Shown: in pieces, positions 33,671-45,039 of the stretch
Numbering within the stretch: the first letter of the stretch is position 1
How the letters are laid out: each line of letters starts with the position of its first letter
Source of the DNA: Sabethes cyaneus
Taxonomy: Eukaryota; Arthropoda; Insecta; Diptera; Culicidae
Assembly: GCF_943734655.1 (NCBI RefSeq)
Contig: NC_071354.1
Location: forward strand, 469,001-533,000
DNA length: 64,000 nt
Direction of reading: 5' to 3'
Notes under the pieces: generated by a model
Database searches by the model: none
Seen by the model: only the letters and a program-made list of their open reading frames with translations
What the model was told of the DNA's origin: nothing
Made by a program: the position numbers and the translations under genes

Positions 33671-33790
33671 CGGAGAGCTCGAAATATTCAACAAACTTCG
33701 GTTTATACTTGTTATAGCTGAAGTGCAAATGCTGAAAAATTGGGTGGTCGGTAGGTAGGATGATATGATGACACTCCTTTTCGTTGTTGT
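33671..33790 (-). CDS. Candidate internal exon, unknown protein
   Basis: On the minus strand, acceptor tttgcgttccgatttag is followed by 120 bp ending at the consensus-like donor gctctccg|gtaagc; phase 1 at both ends. Translation: NNEKECHHIILPTDHPIFQH, then FSYNKYKPKFVEYFELS. The downstream phase fits 18371-18465, or directly the alternative start of 15992-16186. LPTDHPIF recurs as HPADHPLI in the candidate last exon at 5.6-5.8 kb. The family is unknown. The acceptor pyrimidine tract is only moderate. Confidence 0.4.
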
Positions 33791-34205
33791 CTAAATCGGA
33801 ACGCAAACGCGTTCACTTGCAGTACTTCAACCGCATACGACGGAAAGGATTTTCGATGCCAACACACTATAACTCAGTGTTTATTTTTGAATGGTAAGAA
33901 TCTGAATTCCGCACCGTGAGTATATAAAATCGCAAGAAAAATGATTGTCTTAACGGGTGGTCTCAACGGGTTGGAAAATGACACGGTGGCAGTTAGGTGT
34001 GACTCGCCACGTATCCTCGACATTTGTTTAGTCGAATAGATCTTTGCAAGTTGAGTAGTTCCACGCTAAATTTTCCTAAAATAGTAAAATCTGAAGAAAA
34101 CCTCTTTGATTTAGTTAGAAACTTTACTTCCGACTCTGATAGGAGGAAATATGGAGCTTTCACTGATATTAAATCATATTGACTCAAACATTATTGTTAA
34201 AAAGT

Positions 34206-34620
34206 ACGCAAGTAGAGCAAGTAGACAACCAAACTAAAGCCTGAAATAACAAATAGTGGGCAGAATACGGGCTCGTAATCTATACGATCAAGTGCTTACG
34301 AAACACGACGGATGTGTTTTGCTCGACGATGAAACTAAGTGTGAAAACCGATTTCAACCAAATCCCGGGGGTCAAATTCTTCAGGTCTCCAGATCGCGGC
34401 AAGGTTCCTAGTCGATTCAAGTTAATTTCGCCGCAAAAACGATAATGATTGGCAAGAGATTAATTCATGCGGCAAGAAAACTAGCACATTTGTGATGCAT
34501 AAGACCATGAATTCGGAAACAAACTGTCTAGAACACATTTTCGTTATCGATGACTAAAAACTATGTTGAGAAGGCCTTACCCGTTAAACAGTTACACTGA
34601 TTGAATCGCGCTTCTGTGAC
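34206..34620 (+). pseudogene. Decayed Tc1/mariner-type transposase (catalytic part)
   Basis: In shifting frames the plus strand reads RARNLYDQVLTKHDGCVLL followed by DDET (first catalytic Asp region). Then come a stretch resembling DF.Q.PG..FF.SPDRGKVP, SRFKLIS, and WQEINSCGKKTSTFV with MHKTMNSE. This is the order found in Tc1/mariner-superfamily transposases with an LMDDET motif. At least two frameshifts and several stops separate the pieces. The HTH part is absent here; a similar N-terminal piece is at 13.0 kb. The copy lies within a putative intron between 33.8 and 35.0 kb. Confidence 0.72.
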
Positions 34621-34975
34621 ATATGTCTGTAAGTATTAGAAATAGAATTATTTACGAAGAAAGAGCCACGAAAAAGTAGAATAGTTTTCTTATAAGCTTC
34701 TTCATTAAAAATTTAAATTAAAATAAATTAAAAATTAAGTTAAAAATTGTTGCCGATCATAGTTCAATTCAATCTCGTTGCAAATCGACGAGGTTTCAGT
34801 TATGAAGGCTTTAAATCAATGCACAATCTGCTTGTGACCTTTACTTTACACAGACCACGTAAGGAAAATGTCAAACATCTTGTTTCACAAACTTCAAATT
34901 TATCCATCCACTTCGTACATTCACGAAGCAGGAAGAATAAGTATATACAGTCGCATCAGACTCACCATATAAATC

Positions 34976-35418
34976 CCAACTTCATAAATAGACGTCACTT
35001 TATCTGATGCATATTTCATACAATCTCCACCCTCCAAATAACCAACGAACAGCAGCCTTACTAAATTTGTGGTGACTTCGCAATGTTTCGTCCAAGCCGC
35101 ATTCATTCGATGAGGCTGAAGCATCTGTGACAACTGATCCTTCCTCGTCTGGCAAACATTAACCAGTGGGTTGAGAATATTTTATCCGTATGCACAGTAT
35201 TTTGATGTATAAGCTGTTGTCCTTGCAACGCTCTCGGTTTGGCTACTTTTAGTTCAATAGGGAGGAAAGTCACAGGCGGAAGTGCCCATGCAAATTTTCC
35301 TGTCATGATTCCACATAACATATACCGCTCATCAGCTCCACGTAACCGGCTCTGACCACAAACCAGCAAACTTTCCGCTCCTTCCTCACAGTAATCCTTA
35401 AGCCAACCAAATTCATCT
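34976..35418 (-). CDS. Candidate exon region, two overlapping open frames
   Basis: On the minus strand, acceptor gcatgatattttccag opens a frame reading FGWLKDYCEEGAESLLVCGQ, GADERYMLCGIMTGKF and TFLPIELKVAKPRALQGQ. It ends at 35103. From about 35190 a second frame reads VCQTRKDQLSQMLQPHRMN, then KHCEVTTNLVRLLFVGYLEG and ends at the consensus donor atttatatg|gtgagt in phase 0. The composition looks protein-like in both. Either two exons, a frameshifted exon or chance. The phase-0 end does not match the phase-1 start of 33671-33790, so it may not belong to the same transcript. No family recognised. Confidence 0.28.
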
Positions 35419-35984
35419 CTGGAAAATATCATGCATGAATGTTCACAAATATACATGTGGCTTCATTTCGTTTCGTACATTTTCAAATTTGACCTGTATA
35501 AGAGATTGGCATGGTGAAATACAACTAGTAACGTCCACCGATGCTCTGAAAAACGACAAAAGCAACATGATTTGTACAGAATCAAAATAATTTCTCGTCA
35601 TATGTCACTTGTGCGACTAGATACCTTGCGGTTTGGCAGTTTAATTTTAGTAATATTTCGCGTTGAAAGAAACAAACAAATCACGTGTTTCACCATCCAT
35701 ATTTCTAGTTAGTCTGTAACAATGACTAATATCCTCTGTAAGTATGGCGTTAGCGGTTATGTGCTCTACATTACTCTGCTGCTTAGGCGAAATCCAAATT
35801 TTTAATCTTTTGACGTAGGACTACGACTTTGTTTACTATACTGGGGCTGGCTACCACTTCGTGAAAACGAAAATAGAAGTGTAACGTTTGAATGAAAGAT
35901 TTCAAATGCTAATAACTACAAAACAACTGAACGAAACTGAATAATTTATATGTCGTTGGATAGCTAAAATGACCAGCACTTTTA

Positions 35985-36630
35985 TAGGGGGCAAGAGAGC
36001 AATTTTAAGGAAGGTGTCAGAGGGGGGGCTCCTATACAAATCACACACAAATTCTTTCAAAACTCGAGAACTAATCAAGCAAATGGAACCAAATTTGGCA
36101 TGTGGGATTTTCAGAAGGCAGGATTTTTTTCAAAGGTGCACTGTACTTATGTACACGATGTACTTATAATGAAATACAAATTTCCTCATAGCTAGAACTA
36201 ACCTCATAGAACTAATTAAGCAAATGGAACCAAATTTGGCATGCGGGGCCTTTAGAAGGCAAGAATTTTTTATGATGAATTGAGGAGGAGGGTGGGGGGC
36301 ATACAAATAATATACCAATTTCCGCATTACTCGAGAACAAATTAAGCATAAGGAACCAAAATTGGCATGTGGAGGTTTTAGAAGGCAGAAGGCAGGTATT
36401 TTTTCTATGATATAATTAGACGCATCCGTCTTTTAACAGAGGTGGGTGGGGGTATTATTTCTAGAAATACAAATTTCTTTATAACTCATGAACTAATCAA
36501 GCAAATGGAACCAAATTTGGTATGTGGGGGTTTTTGGAGGCATGCATTTATTTTGAATTTATGTATTTTATGATCGTTTGAGGCCCCTCACCCCAGTGGT
36601 AGGAGGACTCTCGTACAAATAAAACAGAAA
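35985..36630 (-). repeat. Degenerate fragment of the tandem-monomer element (copy C)
   Basis: Three to four diverged monomers in minus orientation (aactaatcaagcaaatggaa and aaatttggcatgtggg recur), followed by the family's 5'-side sequence (ccccagtggtaggaggactc). The terminal start and end sequences are missing. Much more diverged than copies A and B. Confidence 0.85.
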
Positions 36631-37598
36631 TTGGTCATTCATTACCGTTTCAACCTTTATGATGCACACAAATGATTTTTAAAAGAAATCTCTATGTCTC
36701 AAAGGTTGCAGGCGTTGTACTTATGAACCCTCGTCGACGTATTTTCAAAGCCGCCATTCACTATGGTCCAGAAAGCGATTTTAGACGGACAAAAATGATT
36801 GCTCCTAAACGGGATATTCTAGCTCAATAGTCTTCGGCAACTTTTTGAATGAAAACATGATGCATCTTTTGAAAGGGTCGTTCAATGTTCAGATGATACC
36901 GTAACAACAATTCAAGTAATAATTTTTTAAATAAGTTTGTTTCCCATTTTTTAGTTCCAAAACATTAGAGATAGATTCATTTCGCATAATTTTTCTAAAC
37001 ATTCCAAATTTCTGACTCTTACGTATTTTCAGCAGTGGACCTTTGTTTATGGACGACCCGTAAAATCATATTTCCTCTTATAGCTCATTTATCTCAACAG
37101 ATAGCTTAATATGATGTTCTACAAAATTTTTTATACGTAAGAGAAGAACATTTTTGCAGGCATGTCTAAAAACTGAACCAAACTGCGTGCCGCATTTGAA
37201 AACTACCACGAAGTTTATTTGAGACGGTACGCTGTTGCCGTGCCTGATAAAACAACCCGTACGCTGTGAAAAAGCAACCGCGAGCCTTTTCAGTGTTGTT
37301 TTTTGCACACCGGGTTTTAACACTTCGGAAACACTCGGGATGGCGTGTATTTCTACTTCGTAAAAGTTTCTCGGATATATGCTGGATTCGGATTTTGCTT
37401 TATCTTTATGAGTTAATAAGATATAGCCGATTTCAGATTAAAAACAGGCCAATTTTACTAAAGCATAACACGGAAAGTTGCAAACGAATCTTGATGAAAC
37501 TTTGACGATTCAATATACAAATATGCACAAAGTTTTTTGCAAAAAATGGTGAAGGTGTTATGAATCTTATATTTCGCTCTTCTCTTTTAGGCTCAGTT
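36631..37598. other. Unannotated DNA
   Basis: No supported feature. The minus-strand ORF 37323-37078 has balanced composition and an acceptor-like tgctttttcacag near 37267, but no matching donor was found. Confidence 0.35.
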
Positions 37599-38081
37599 TA
37601 GGCCATTACAAATACTTAAAAAAGGTTTTGTCCCTCCGGTGTTGGGCCACGGAATGGGGGGGGGGGGGGTTGAAAAAAAACAAAGAGAATTTTTTAGTCG
37701 AGCAAAAAAAAATGGATTTTAGGCATTTTTACTTAAAGTTTAAACGTGAAAACCAAATCTATTGTTGCTTTTAATACATATGTTGTTGTTTTTCTTGCAA
37801 AAATCTACGAACAAACAGACAAATACAAAAGAAAATTTTTTTGGCCGAGTTTCGGAAATTCCACTGTTTGAACTTTCATTTTTATTTCGTGCTAGAAGTG
37901 TTAACTCAACTCGTACACTCAGTTTTCGAGTTTTCAGGCTGTAGAGCTCACAGACAATTGATTTTATAAAAAAAATTTAACTCATATCCTACAAATTATT
38001 TTTTTGCCCCCCGATTTTTTAAGCCAATTTCCAAGGGGGGGGGGGGTGACAAAAACTTTGAAAATGATTTGCATTGGCCTT
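37599..38081. mobile_element. TIR element with aaggccat ends (about 0.48 kb)
   Basis: Left end aggccattacaaatacttaa and right end (inverted) aaggccaatgcaaatcattt both continue to ttttgtcc/c, forming about 35-bp inverted repeats. The sub-terminal parts carry G runs (37663-37676 and 38034-38046). A partial inverted copy is at 45250-45542. Non-coding. Confidence 0.75.
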
Positions 38082-38157
38082 ACATTAGTCTTTGATCTGA
38101 TATAGTCCTACGTCACCCTTTTGTACAACCCTTAGGGCCCCCCTTGTAGTTTTTTAA

Positions 38158-38745
38158 GGGGGGACCCTACTCTGGAAGACCGACCGGCAGCTAGGCGCGT
38201 GAATGCCCTCTAGAAAATAGTTCCTTGCTGGCGATACGTGCCGGGAACCAACGGAGTATCGTAGAACGGATTTCAAGGATGATTTTGAAGCTTTAGGTCA
38301 GTACCAAAATTGCTACGTATCGGTTTTTAAAAATTCGAAAAAAATACCAAAATGGCGGCAATTTTTCCAAAAAAAGATGTTTTTTCATCAAAAATCGCCG
38401 ATTAAGACCTCATAAAAAATTAAAATATCAAAAAACAGCTACGTAACAATTTATATAATTCATTTTTACATGCTGAAAAAAAATTTCAGCCAAATCGGTC
38501 TACTAGATTCTGAGATACACGTACCACCAGCTAAAGAAACATGGTTTCGGGGAAAACGCGTTCAAAGTTTCATACAGCAATGGACTTCCCTTACGATGAC
38601 TTCACAATATTTGCCGTAAGTTTGCAACGAGATCAGATATCAAAAAATCCTTTTGACATGACATTTCTGAAGGTATAAACGTTTTAAAAATGAAAAAAAA
38701 AAAAAAAAATTCGATTTTTCCGACTTTCCAGAGTAGGGTCCCCCC
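38158..38745. mobile_element. TTAA-flanked MITE with perfect 20-bp inverted repeats
   Basis: TTAA at 38154-38157 and 38746-38749 brackets the terminal repeat ggggggaccctactctggaa, present perfectly at both ends in inverse orientation. TTAA duplication is the hallmark of piggyBac-type insertion and of mosquito TTAA MITEs. The interior (588 bp) has no transposase. A poly(A) tract lies at about 38693-38709. Confidence 0.88.
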
Positions 38746-38749
38746 TTAA

Positions 38750-40091
38750 TTCCTTGATTTACTCTGAGATCAGCTGCAGGCCAGAACTTCATTAAAACAA
38801 CATTTTCTAATGGCCTATTATCAGACTTATTAGGATGTAAACTTTTTGTATCGGTAGGATAAATCCCAGTTCCTTTCGCCAAGAAAAAAATCCTTGATGG
38901 CTTCTACCCATTATTGTTATCTCGGTTGTAAAAAGAAGATGAAGTTGTTCAAGAACAATCATACCACCACCATAATCATTCACGCCGGCACTGATTCGAC
39001 GCTGCTGACGCATTCTGCTGTCTTCATTAAAAGTTTCCCAAAATGTTTACAGACAAAGGAAACTTTGAGAGTTTTAGAAATTGAAGCTGCCGAACCACGT
39101 GCTTCTGTGTATTGTCGTTAGCTTTGTTACGCCAACAGAGTCATCAGCAACAAGACCAGGGGACTGCCACGGCCACCGTCAGCGACATGAGGTATATGTG
39201 GTGGAAATCTTATGGTAAAAGGCTTCGCACCGCATTAATTAATTTTCTGCTTCAATGTTTACGCCGATGATACATTTCGAAAAACTCCAGTAATCCGGAT
39301 ACAACTCTCGCTGCGCAATGAAACTGGGAATGATGAAATGAAAGCTTCTTGACGCAGAAGCTATCCCAGCAGACTCGCAAAGTACCTAACAGCAAAGCAA
39401 TGAAAGGGAAAATTTCTCATAAATTACACCACATTTCACCTGAGATGGAAGAGCATCTACACATGTTGTTAATTATTTCAAAGATTTAACCCCGTTGTGT
39501 ACTCATGGCGGGAAGGTCTTCTTGGAAAGGTTAAGGAAATTTTATTTGTTGTATCTACATATACTACATCCTTTGCTTATAATGCTTAATATTCGACGTT
39601 AATCGACAATCTCATATTTGAAAGAACACGAAACTGGTGAGTGCAACTAGTAGGTATATACGTATATTATTTAAACTATTTCTGCTCTACTATATACGTA
39701 TCTTTGCATGTAATATGTCTAATCTTTGTATGCAAATATTTTGTATCCGTTTAATATTTATTTCCAGCACCATTATATTTTATATGTATATCTGAATTTA
39801 AAGCAATTTTTCCAACAAGAACGCTAATTTGGCCCCCAAAGGTTTTTAATAAGGGTGCTATAAACACCAGAACGTATGTAGAGAAACATGCCTTGAATAT
39901 TTATTATTATTCTTGCCAAAACTGATTATCAATAATGATCCAAAATTCTATCTACAACTTACACATATACGAGTAACGGAACATTAATTCGACATTACAA
40001 TCGTATTCGTAAAATTTACTTATCAAAACCATTTTTGTTCCGTTCCATCAATTGATTTATCGCAAAATTCACTCACCATCGCTGTTCAAAT
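38750..40091. other. Unannotated DNA
   Basis: Nothing firm. On the minus strand 38990-38830 reads MRQQRRISAGVNDYGGGM and onward after an acceptor-like tttaatgaagacag, but the donor is weak. Confidence 0.35.
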
Positions 40092-40298
40092 ATGAATTTG
40101 TTTGTGTGTTTGATGCCAAGTGTGCGTCTCTGCGTCAAAATGTTTTTCACTTTGAATGCCTACGGTGGCAAGTCTTCGAACTCAGCTCGGGAAAAGTTCC
40201 GTCACACTTTCAGAGAGTATGGCATCGCGAAAGTTTTCCCGATTGATGTCCCTAACTTATATACATTCGAAAACTGTTTGGCATCACCCGCTGTATAG
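40092..40298 (+). pseudogene. ORF with possible HTH-like transposon segment
   Basis: A true ATG opens 68 codons: RLCVKMFFTLNAYGGKSSNS, AREKFRHTFREYGIAKVF, then PNLYTFENCLASPAV. The spacing weakly recalls the insect DUF4817-type HTH segment (..VK.YF......AR..FR..F......P....I...V..F...GSV). This is a loose impression. There is no catalytic domain next to it. Confidence 0.25.
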
Positions 40299-40299
40299 C

Positions 40300-41704
40300 A
40301 CAAATGAAAGGAAAATATTTTCACTTTGCACAACTGAGAATGCCAGACGAGAAATGTAGTATTTACGAGTTTTTTTTTCTTTCTTTTTTCTTGCACATAC
40401 AAAGTTGATATTTTTTACGTTGAAACGTCTCTGAAATATGGAGATATGAATAACGTGTAGAAGTTTATGTCTTTTCTATGATTCACGTGACATCAGAAGA
40501 AAATAAGAATATTTTCTTGTGCTTCAGTAAGTGATTGGAAATATTTTCTATATAGCGAAGGCAGGGACTACGACAACGGTAGTTTCTCTTATATTAATGT
40601 CTCCGTTTACGGGACAAACACACATGGTTCAGACCAAGAAGACATTCAGTCTGAAAGCTGCTTAGAAAAAAAAGCTTTGCTTGAATCGACAAAAAAGTTT
40701 TTGATTGATTACTTCAATCGGTAACCCAAATAGCTTAGAAAGGAAAACAGAATAAATATTTTGAGATATAGCTATTGGATTTTTCCGGTGAATTCACAAG
40801 CAAGAGATTCAATCAGGAATTGCTTTTGATTACGGCAAAGCATAAATTTATCTGACGATTCAAGAGTCAGTTGTTAAATACGTAGTAAGCTTTAGCTCAG
40901 GCGTTGATTGAATCATGACTAAACAAATATTATTATCAATCGTAATAAGAGCGACGGAACTGACCCGAACGATGTTCGAACAGTTAGTTGGAAATGCCCA
41001 GCTAATGAAATCTAAACAATTTCGTGATGAGATACCCTAGATCAAACAGTAAATCAGCAAATTACATGCGACATTGCTTCATAATGCTTGAGTTGAATGA
41101 TTACTAAATTCCTACGTTAGGATACAGCATAAACCACACTTTAACACTTGACATCAAATCATCAATCAAATCGCATAATGTCTAATTTAGCACCACGCTC
41201 TTTTCAATGTCGGTCGCCGTTTTGCATGACTTTAATGTGACTAATGGTGATATTTATTACACCTCTGTACAACCGTTAACAGTTCGGTATCAGCAAGAAA
41301 TCAATCCAATTTCTGAAGAAACACGGGTCTTTTTGATTTATAGGGTGCAATCGAATTGGTAAAATGTTAATTTCTAGAAGAATTTTGCAAATTCCTAAAT
41401 CCCAAATTCCTTTTGCAGCCATTGTCAGTTATTCAAAGTGTAAACACAGAGTGTACTGTACCATTTGCTGCTTGTAACATGATAAGGGTTGCATTTAACG
41501 GAAAATACCTTCATGTGTTCTGTCTTATGACCCCACAAGGTCACTTTCAATTGTAAATCGTCACACAACTATAAAGTTATACAGTTTTAGATTCAACTGG
41601 CACTGGCTTCGATTCGCTTTAAAAAATTCGCTTCAGTGAAATAGGTTTTAATCCGTTATGACGATAACTTTCAAAGATGTATGTATTTTTTTGGTTGTAC
41701 ATAC
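40300..41704. other. Unannotated AT-rich DNA
   Basis: No supported feature. Confidence 0.5.
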
Positions 41705-41706
41705 TA

Positions 41707-42109
41707 CCGTAGACCCCCGTTCGTTTGACCGTTTTTAATCTGAACACTTTTTAATTTGAACCCCTTTGGTTTGCACGATGTGCAAATTAAAATGGTTCAA
41801 ATGTCATTCTCAATATGACATCATTTGCTTATGCAGACAATGCGCATAAACACGATTTGTTTGTACTGATCTAGCGTGTTTAATCTGTTTCACAATGCGT
41901 TTTCCCAACGATTATGGTAGAAATCTGATCGGAGAATGAAATATTCGCTGCTTGCAACTGCCAACTGAATCAAACTACCAAACAATAACAAAGAACAGGG
42001 CAGCCAGTTCACACAAGCTCCAGCATATTTAGGGTTACCAGTTGTTCAAATTAAAAGCTAACCCCGTTAGTTTGCATGAGGAATCGTTCAAACGAACGGG
42101 GGTCCACTG
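41707..42109. mobile_element. Pogo/mariner-type MITE (403 bp)
   Basis: TA at 41705-41706 and 42110-42111 flank ends ccgtagacccccgttcgttt and (inverted) cagtggacccccgttcgttt. Terminal CAGT-GACCCCCGTT and TA duplication are typical of non-autonomous pogo/Tigger-group elements of the Tc1/mariner superfamily. The sub-terminal ttaatttgaac segments are also inverted. No transposase. Confidence 0.88.
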
Positions 42110-42111
42110 TA

Positions 42112-42941
42112 TTTATTATGATATTTTCTTGAGAGTATGAATAACTTTAAATTGAATTTTTACGTTTCGGCTTTTTATCCTATTGAACCGTCTCCAGTAT
42201 TCTGCATTATAAAAAGAAAATAATTTAATTTGTATTCGAACCGTCGACAAAAAAGTTCATAAGAGATTAGTGTTCAAGTGCACTCACATTAGCAAAACAA
42301 GTATTCAATTGCATTGGGCCGAAAACTGGGTAATAAAACTAATGTTCCTTTCACTAAATTCGTTTTAAATGTGCAGAGTTCTAATTCTTTTTGTAAGTAT
42401 CATGAGGATGAGCAATACAAATATAAATACAAATCTAAAACATGTATGATAATTCAGCTGCACGGTAAACCGCTGATTTAAACCATCCTTTCCAACACGA
42501 TTTCCGCAGTCATCAGCAGCATACCGTTTTATCATCTAATGTTAATCGCTTACGAAGTATAGAAGTGAGGATATCGGTTTCCGTCACATGTTCACAAGCA
42601 CTTATGCTACCTCACGGCGGTTGAAGCCAAGCCACCGTTTCTCTTAGCAATTTATGGATGTACTTTTATTCAATCGGCTTGAACATCCTCAGTAGTTGTC
42701 GATTTTTGATAGTGTGGGTGGGGAAGTTCGATGAAGCCACTAGGATTGTACTACTGAAGAGAAATTATACCATTTCTCGCTTCAGAATAGCATACTCAAC
42801 GCAGACTCTGGCATCTGGCAACTCACCAGCACCCAACTTCGGCAGCCGCGCGGAACCAATATAGTAAAGCCACATCGATGGTCGTCAATTTCACTCTACT
42901 CACGCGAACGTGACAGTAAGAGCCAAAGGGATTTTGCAAAA
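42112..42941. other. Unannotated DNA; weak opposite-strand exon signal
   Basis: Mostly featureless. On the minus strand an ATG near 42873 reads MWLYYIGSARLPKLGA and runs into a good donor (gggtgctg|gtgagt) near 42824. It could be a short first exon of a divergent transcript, since an AT-rich TATA-like tract lies at 42941-42949. Very uncertain. Confidence 0.2.
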
Positions 42942-42951
42942 TATATAGTAG
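42942..42951 (+). promoter_or_regulatory. Candidate TATA box
   Basis: aaatatatag lies about 30 bp before a pyrimidine-rich start-like site (cgtcaatac, near 42972) and before the candidate 5' exon ending at 43200. The tract is nearly symmetrical, so it could also serve the minus strand. Confidence 0.25.
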
Positions 42952-42971
42952 AAGTTACGTCAATACACTAG

Positions 42972-43200
42972 TTCTTCGGCTGCAAATTTGAACGCAAGAA
43001 GACATAGAAGCAACAGATCTGCTCATCCATTGCTTCGTCGTTCAATCTTCGACTCGTCCTGAGTTAGTAGAACTTGTGCTTTTCTTCGAAGCCCTTGGCT
43101 TTTTCGTGTGAGTGCTAAAAGTAGATCGAAACATCGAATAGGTAGCACAAATTGCTTCATCGTCGCTATTACTGAATAAGCGTGACGGTTTACATCTATG
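42972..43200 (+). other. Candidate non-coding/5' UTR exon
   Basis: Sequence richer in GC than its surroundings, ending at the near-perfect donor ctatg|gtaagt at 43200. The last three bases are ATG. Joined to 43374 it would open only 18 codons (MTLTIEECIPPQ...), so the exon is more likely 5' UTR or part of a non-coding RNA. The start point is inferred from the TATA-like site. Confidence 0.33.
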
Positions 43201-43373
43201 GTAAGTTACGTTCTATTCATGTCAGTACCGTGTTTAGGTGGTCGGCATCGATACCAGCAAGATTCTCCTGGCGTTTTTTCCAGTGTCAGTAACTATCAAT
43301 ATTCATGAAGGCTGTAATTGATTTATTATAACGAAAGTTTAACGGTTCACATTTTTCTACACCACCTTTTCAG
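43201..43373 (+). other. Candidate 173-bp intron
   Basis: Begins gtaagttacg and ends with a good pyrimidine tract (atttttctacaccacctttt) plus cag at 43373. The size is within the range of short insect introns. The two sites together are the best-matched short intron in the window. Confidence 0.42.
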
Positions 43374-43752
43374 ACGCTTACTATAGAAGAGTGCATTCCA
43401 CCGCAGAAAACACTGAGCTCTTCATAAGCATACAAATCCAAGCAGTGTAGCGCACTTGACTCATGAAACATTGTCAAAAAGGACTGTACAAGAAAGATCG
43501 CCAACTGGCGCATCCACGCACATTGAATTCGTGTCACGTGTCATGTCGTCGGTACTACCAACCTGTGCAGCAAGAAAATCATCCGGTGAAGTGAGAATAA
43601 TGATTACCATCCCACTCTAACCACGTATAGTTATTCCTGCTCGCTCGACACAGACGCCTGAGAACAAGCGTGGTTTCATTAAAAGTCATAACATCTTTCC
43701 CAGCTTAGCTTCCAGGACTCGGTTAAACTCATTTCCCACCGCATGGCGCCAG
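43374..43752 (+). other. Candidate second exon with late ATG
   Basis: Follows the intron above. Multiple stops in all frames suit a 5' UTR. Near its end accgcATGGCGCCAG contains an ATG (43743-43745) in a good context, followed by the donor cag|gtgaat at 43752. A coding sequence could therefore begin M-A-P and continue in a distant exon outside or far downstream in this window. Not proven. Confidence 0.28.
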
Positions 43753-44346
43753 GTGAATTTTAATTAAATCTAAACCTAATAAAATGCATAGGATGAGAGG
43801 ACTCAGCTGCAACCAACCAGCGGCATGTTTGTTGATACCCAGACAACATTGGTTATAGAACAGAGGGTATACATACATATAAGCCTACAAATCAGATTCA
43901 TTTGTTTTGCACCAATAAAGTCACACGAACAGTAGAACATCTTCTAACAGAAGCATAAGCAATAAAAGTGTGCGAATACATAAACCGATTCTTACTTTCT
44001 TATAATCATTTCGAACATTTACAACACCACAAAATCACCACTCACCTGCATAATATCAATTACACTAATGGAATCGGAGTAATGTTATCTATTCTATTAT
44101 CGTCGAGAGTTCTTATTGCTAGATCATACAATAATGAATATCAACACGAAAGGGTGACGGGTTTTCACGCAATACGGAACGAAATTCTGTTGTTCCAAAG
44201 AAGTATAAATCAGCTTGAATTTAATCAGAACCATTGTTTTATAATTATAAAATTATGATAATATCGTATAAATTTACTTGTTACAAACCAACGGTTGAAA
44301 GCCCCATCAAATAGTAAATAAATAAAATAAATTACTTGTTACACTT
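43753..44346. other. Unannotated DNA
   Basis: No supported feature. The plus-strand ORF 43968-44258 is Asn/His/Ile-rich and looks like chance. Confidence 0.4.
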
Positions 44347-44700
44347 AAAATATCCATATTTTTTATTATTTATTTATTTAATTCCATTTGGCCGGCCGCC
44401 AGCACAGCTAGGGCTATATGGGCCGTCTGTTGATTAAAACTAGATACAATATTATAAATACCTAAATACTACTAACATAATTTTCAAGTACCTAACCTAA
44501 TAATAATATAATAAGATTTTTCACATATTTACATTTTTTGATAGTTGTTTTTGAATTAAAGTAAATTAATTTGTTGGTTATGTTTATATAAGATCATACA
44601 AATCAATCTCTTTCATAAATCGAATCACATTTTTAATATTTGCTAGATTATCTTTAAGAGTATCAACACCTTGAATAGATAGTTTTTTTCTAGTCCATAT
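44347..44700 (-). mobile_element. 3' end of a non-LTR retrotransposon
   Basis: On the minus strand a short coding end reads KKLSIQGVDTLKDNLA, then IRFMKEIDLYDLI followed by a stop near 44594. After it come about 220 bp of 3' UTR and a tail of AAAT units (44359-44380) directly after gccggccaaatggaatt. The structure is the 3' terminus of a 5'-truncated non-LTR insertion. Family unknown. Confidence 0.6.
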
Positions 44701-44981
44701 TTTTTAAATCAGATACCTTACAAAAATGAAATAAAGCATGTAAATTACTCATAGAAATGTTGAGTACAATTTATTTGTTCTAGATGTCCTTTTCCTCCAA
44801 AAATAAAAAAGGGAAAATTTGGGCAATAATTTTTTCGCAATTTTCCTGAATTGTTTTTATTATCAAAATGACAAGAAATCTGTTCTGAACACATTTTTCA
44901 TATTGTTAATTCAAAACACATTTCGTATGTGGCTCTAAAGCTCCAAAAGGAAAAGCCGTCTTTAGGCGTTAGTGCATTAGT

Positions 44982-45039
44982 TTTTTTTTGTATGCCAGAA
45001 GGGCATTGGGTTAAAAGGCCACTGCGACAGTCTTAATGA
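44982..45039 (-). mobile_element. Tiny retroposed 3' end with poly(A) and 12-bp duplication
   Basis: The 58-bp insert, read on the minus strand, ends cccttctggcatac plus a run of A. It is bracketed by tagtgcattagt at 44970-44981 and 45040-45051, a perfect 12-bp target-site duplication. The same 3' end is at 26416-26488. Confidence 0.88.
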
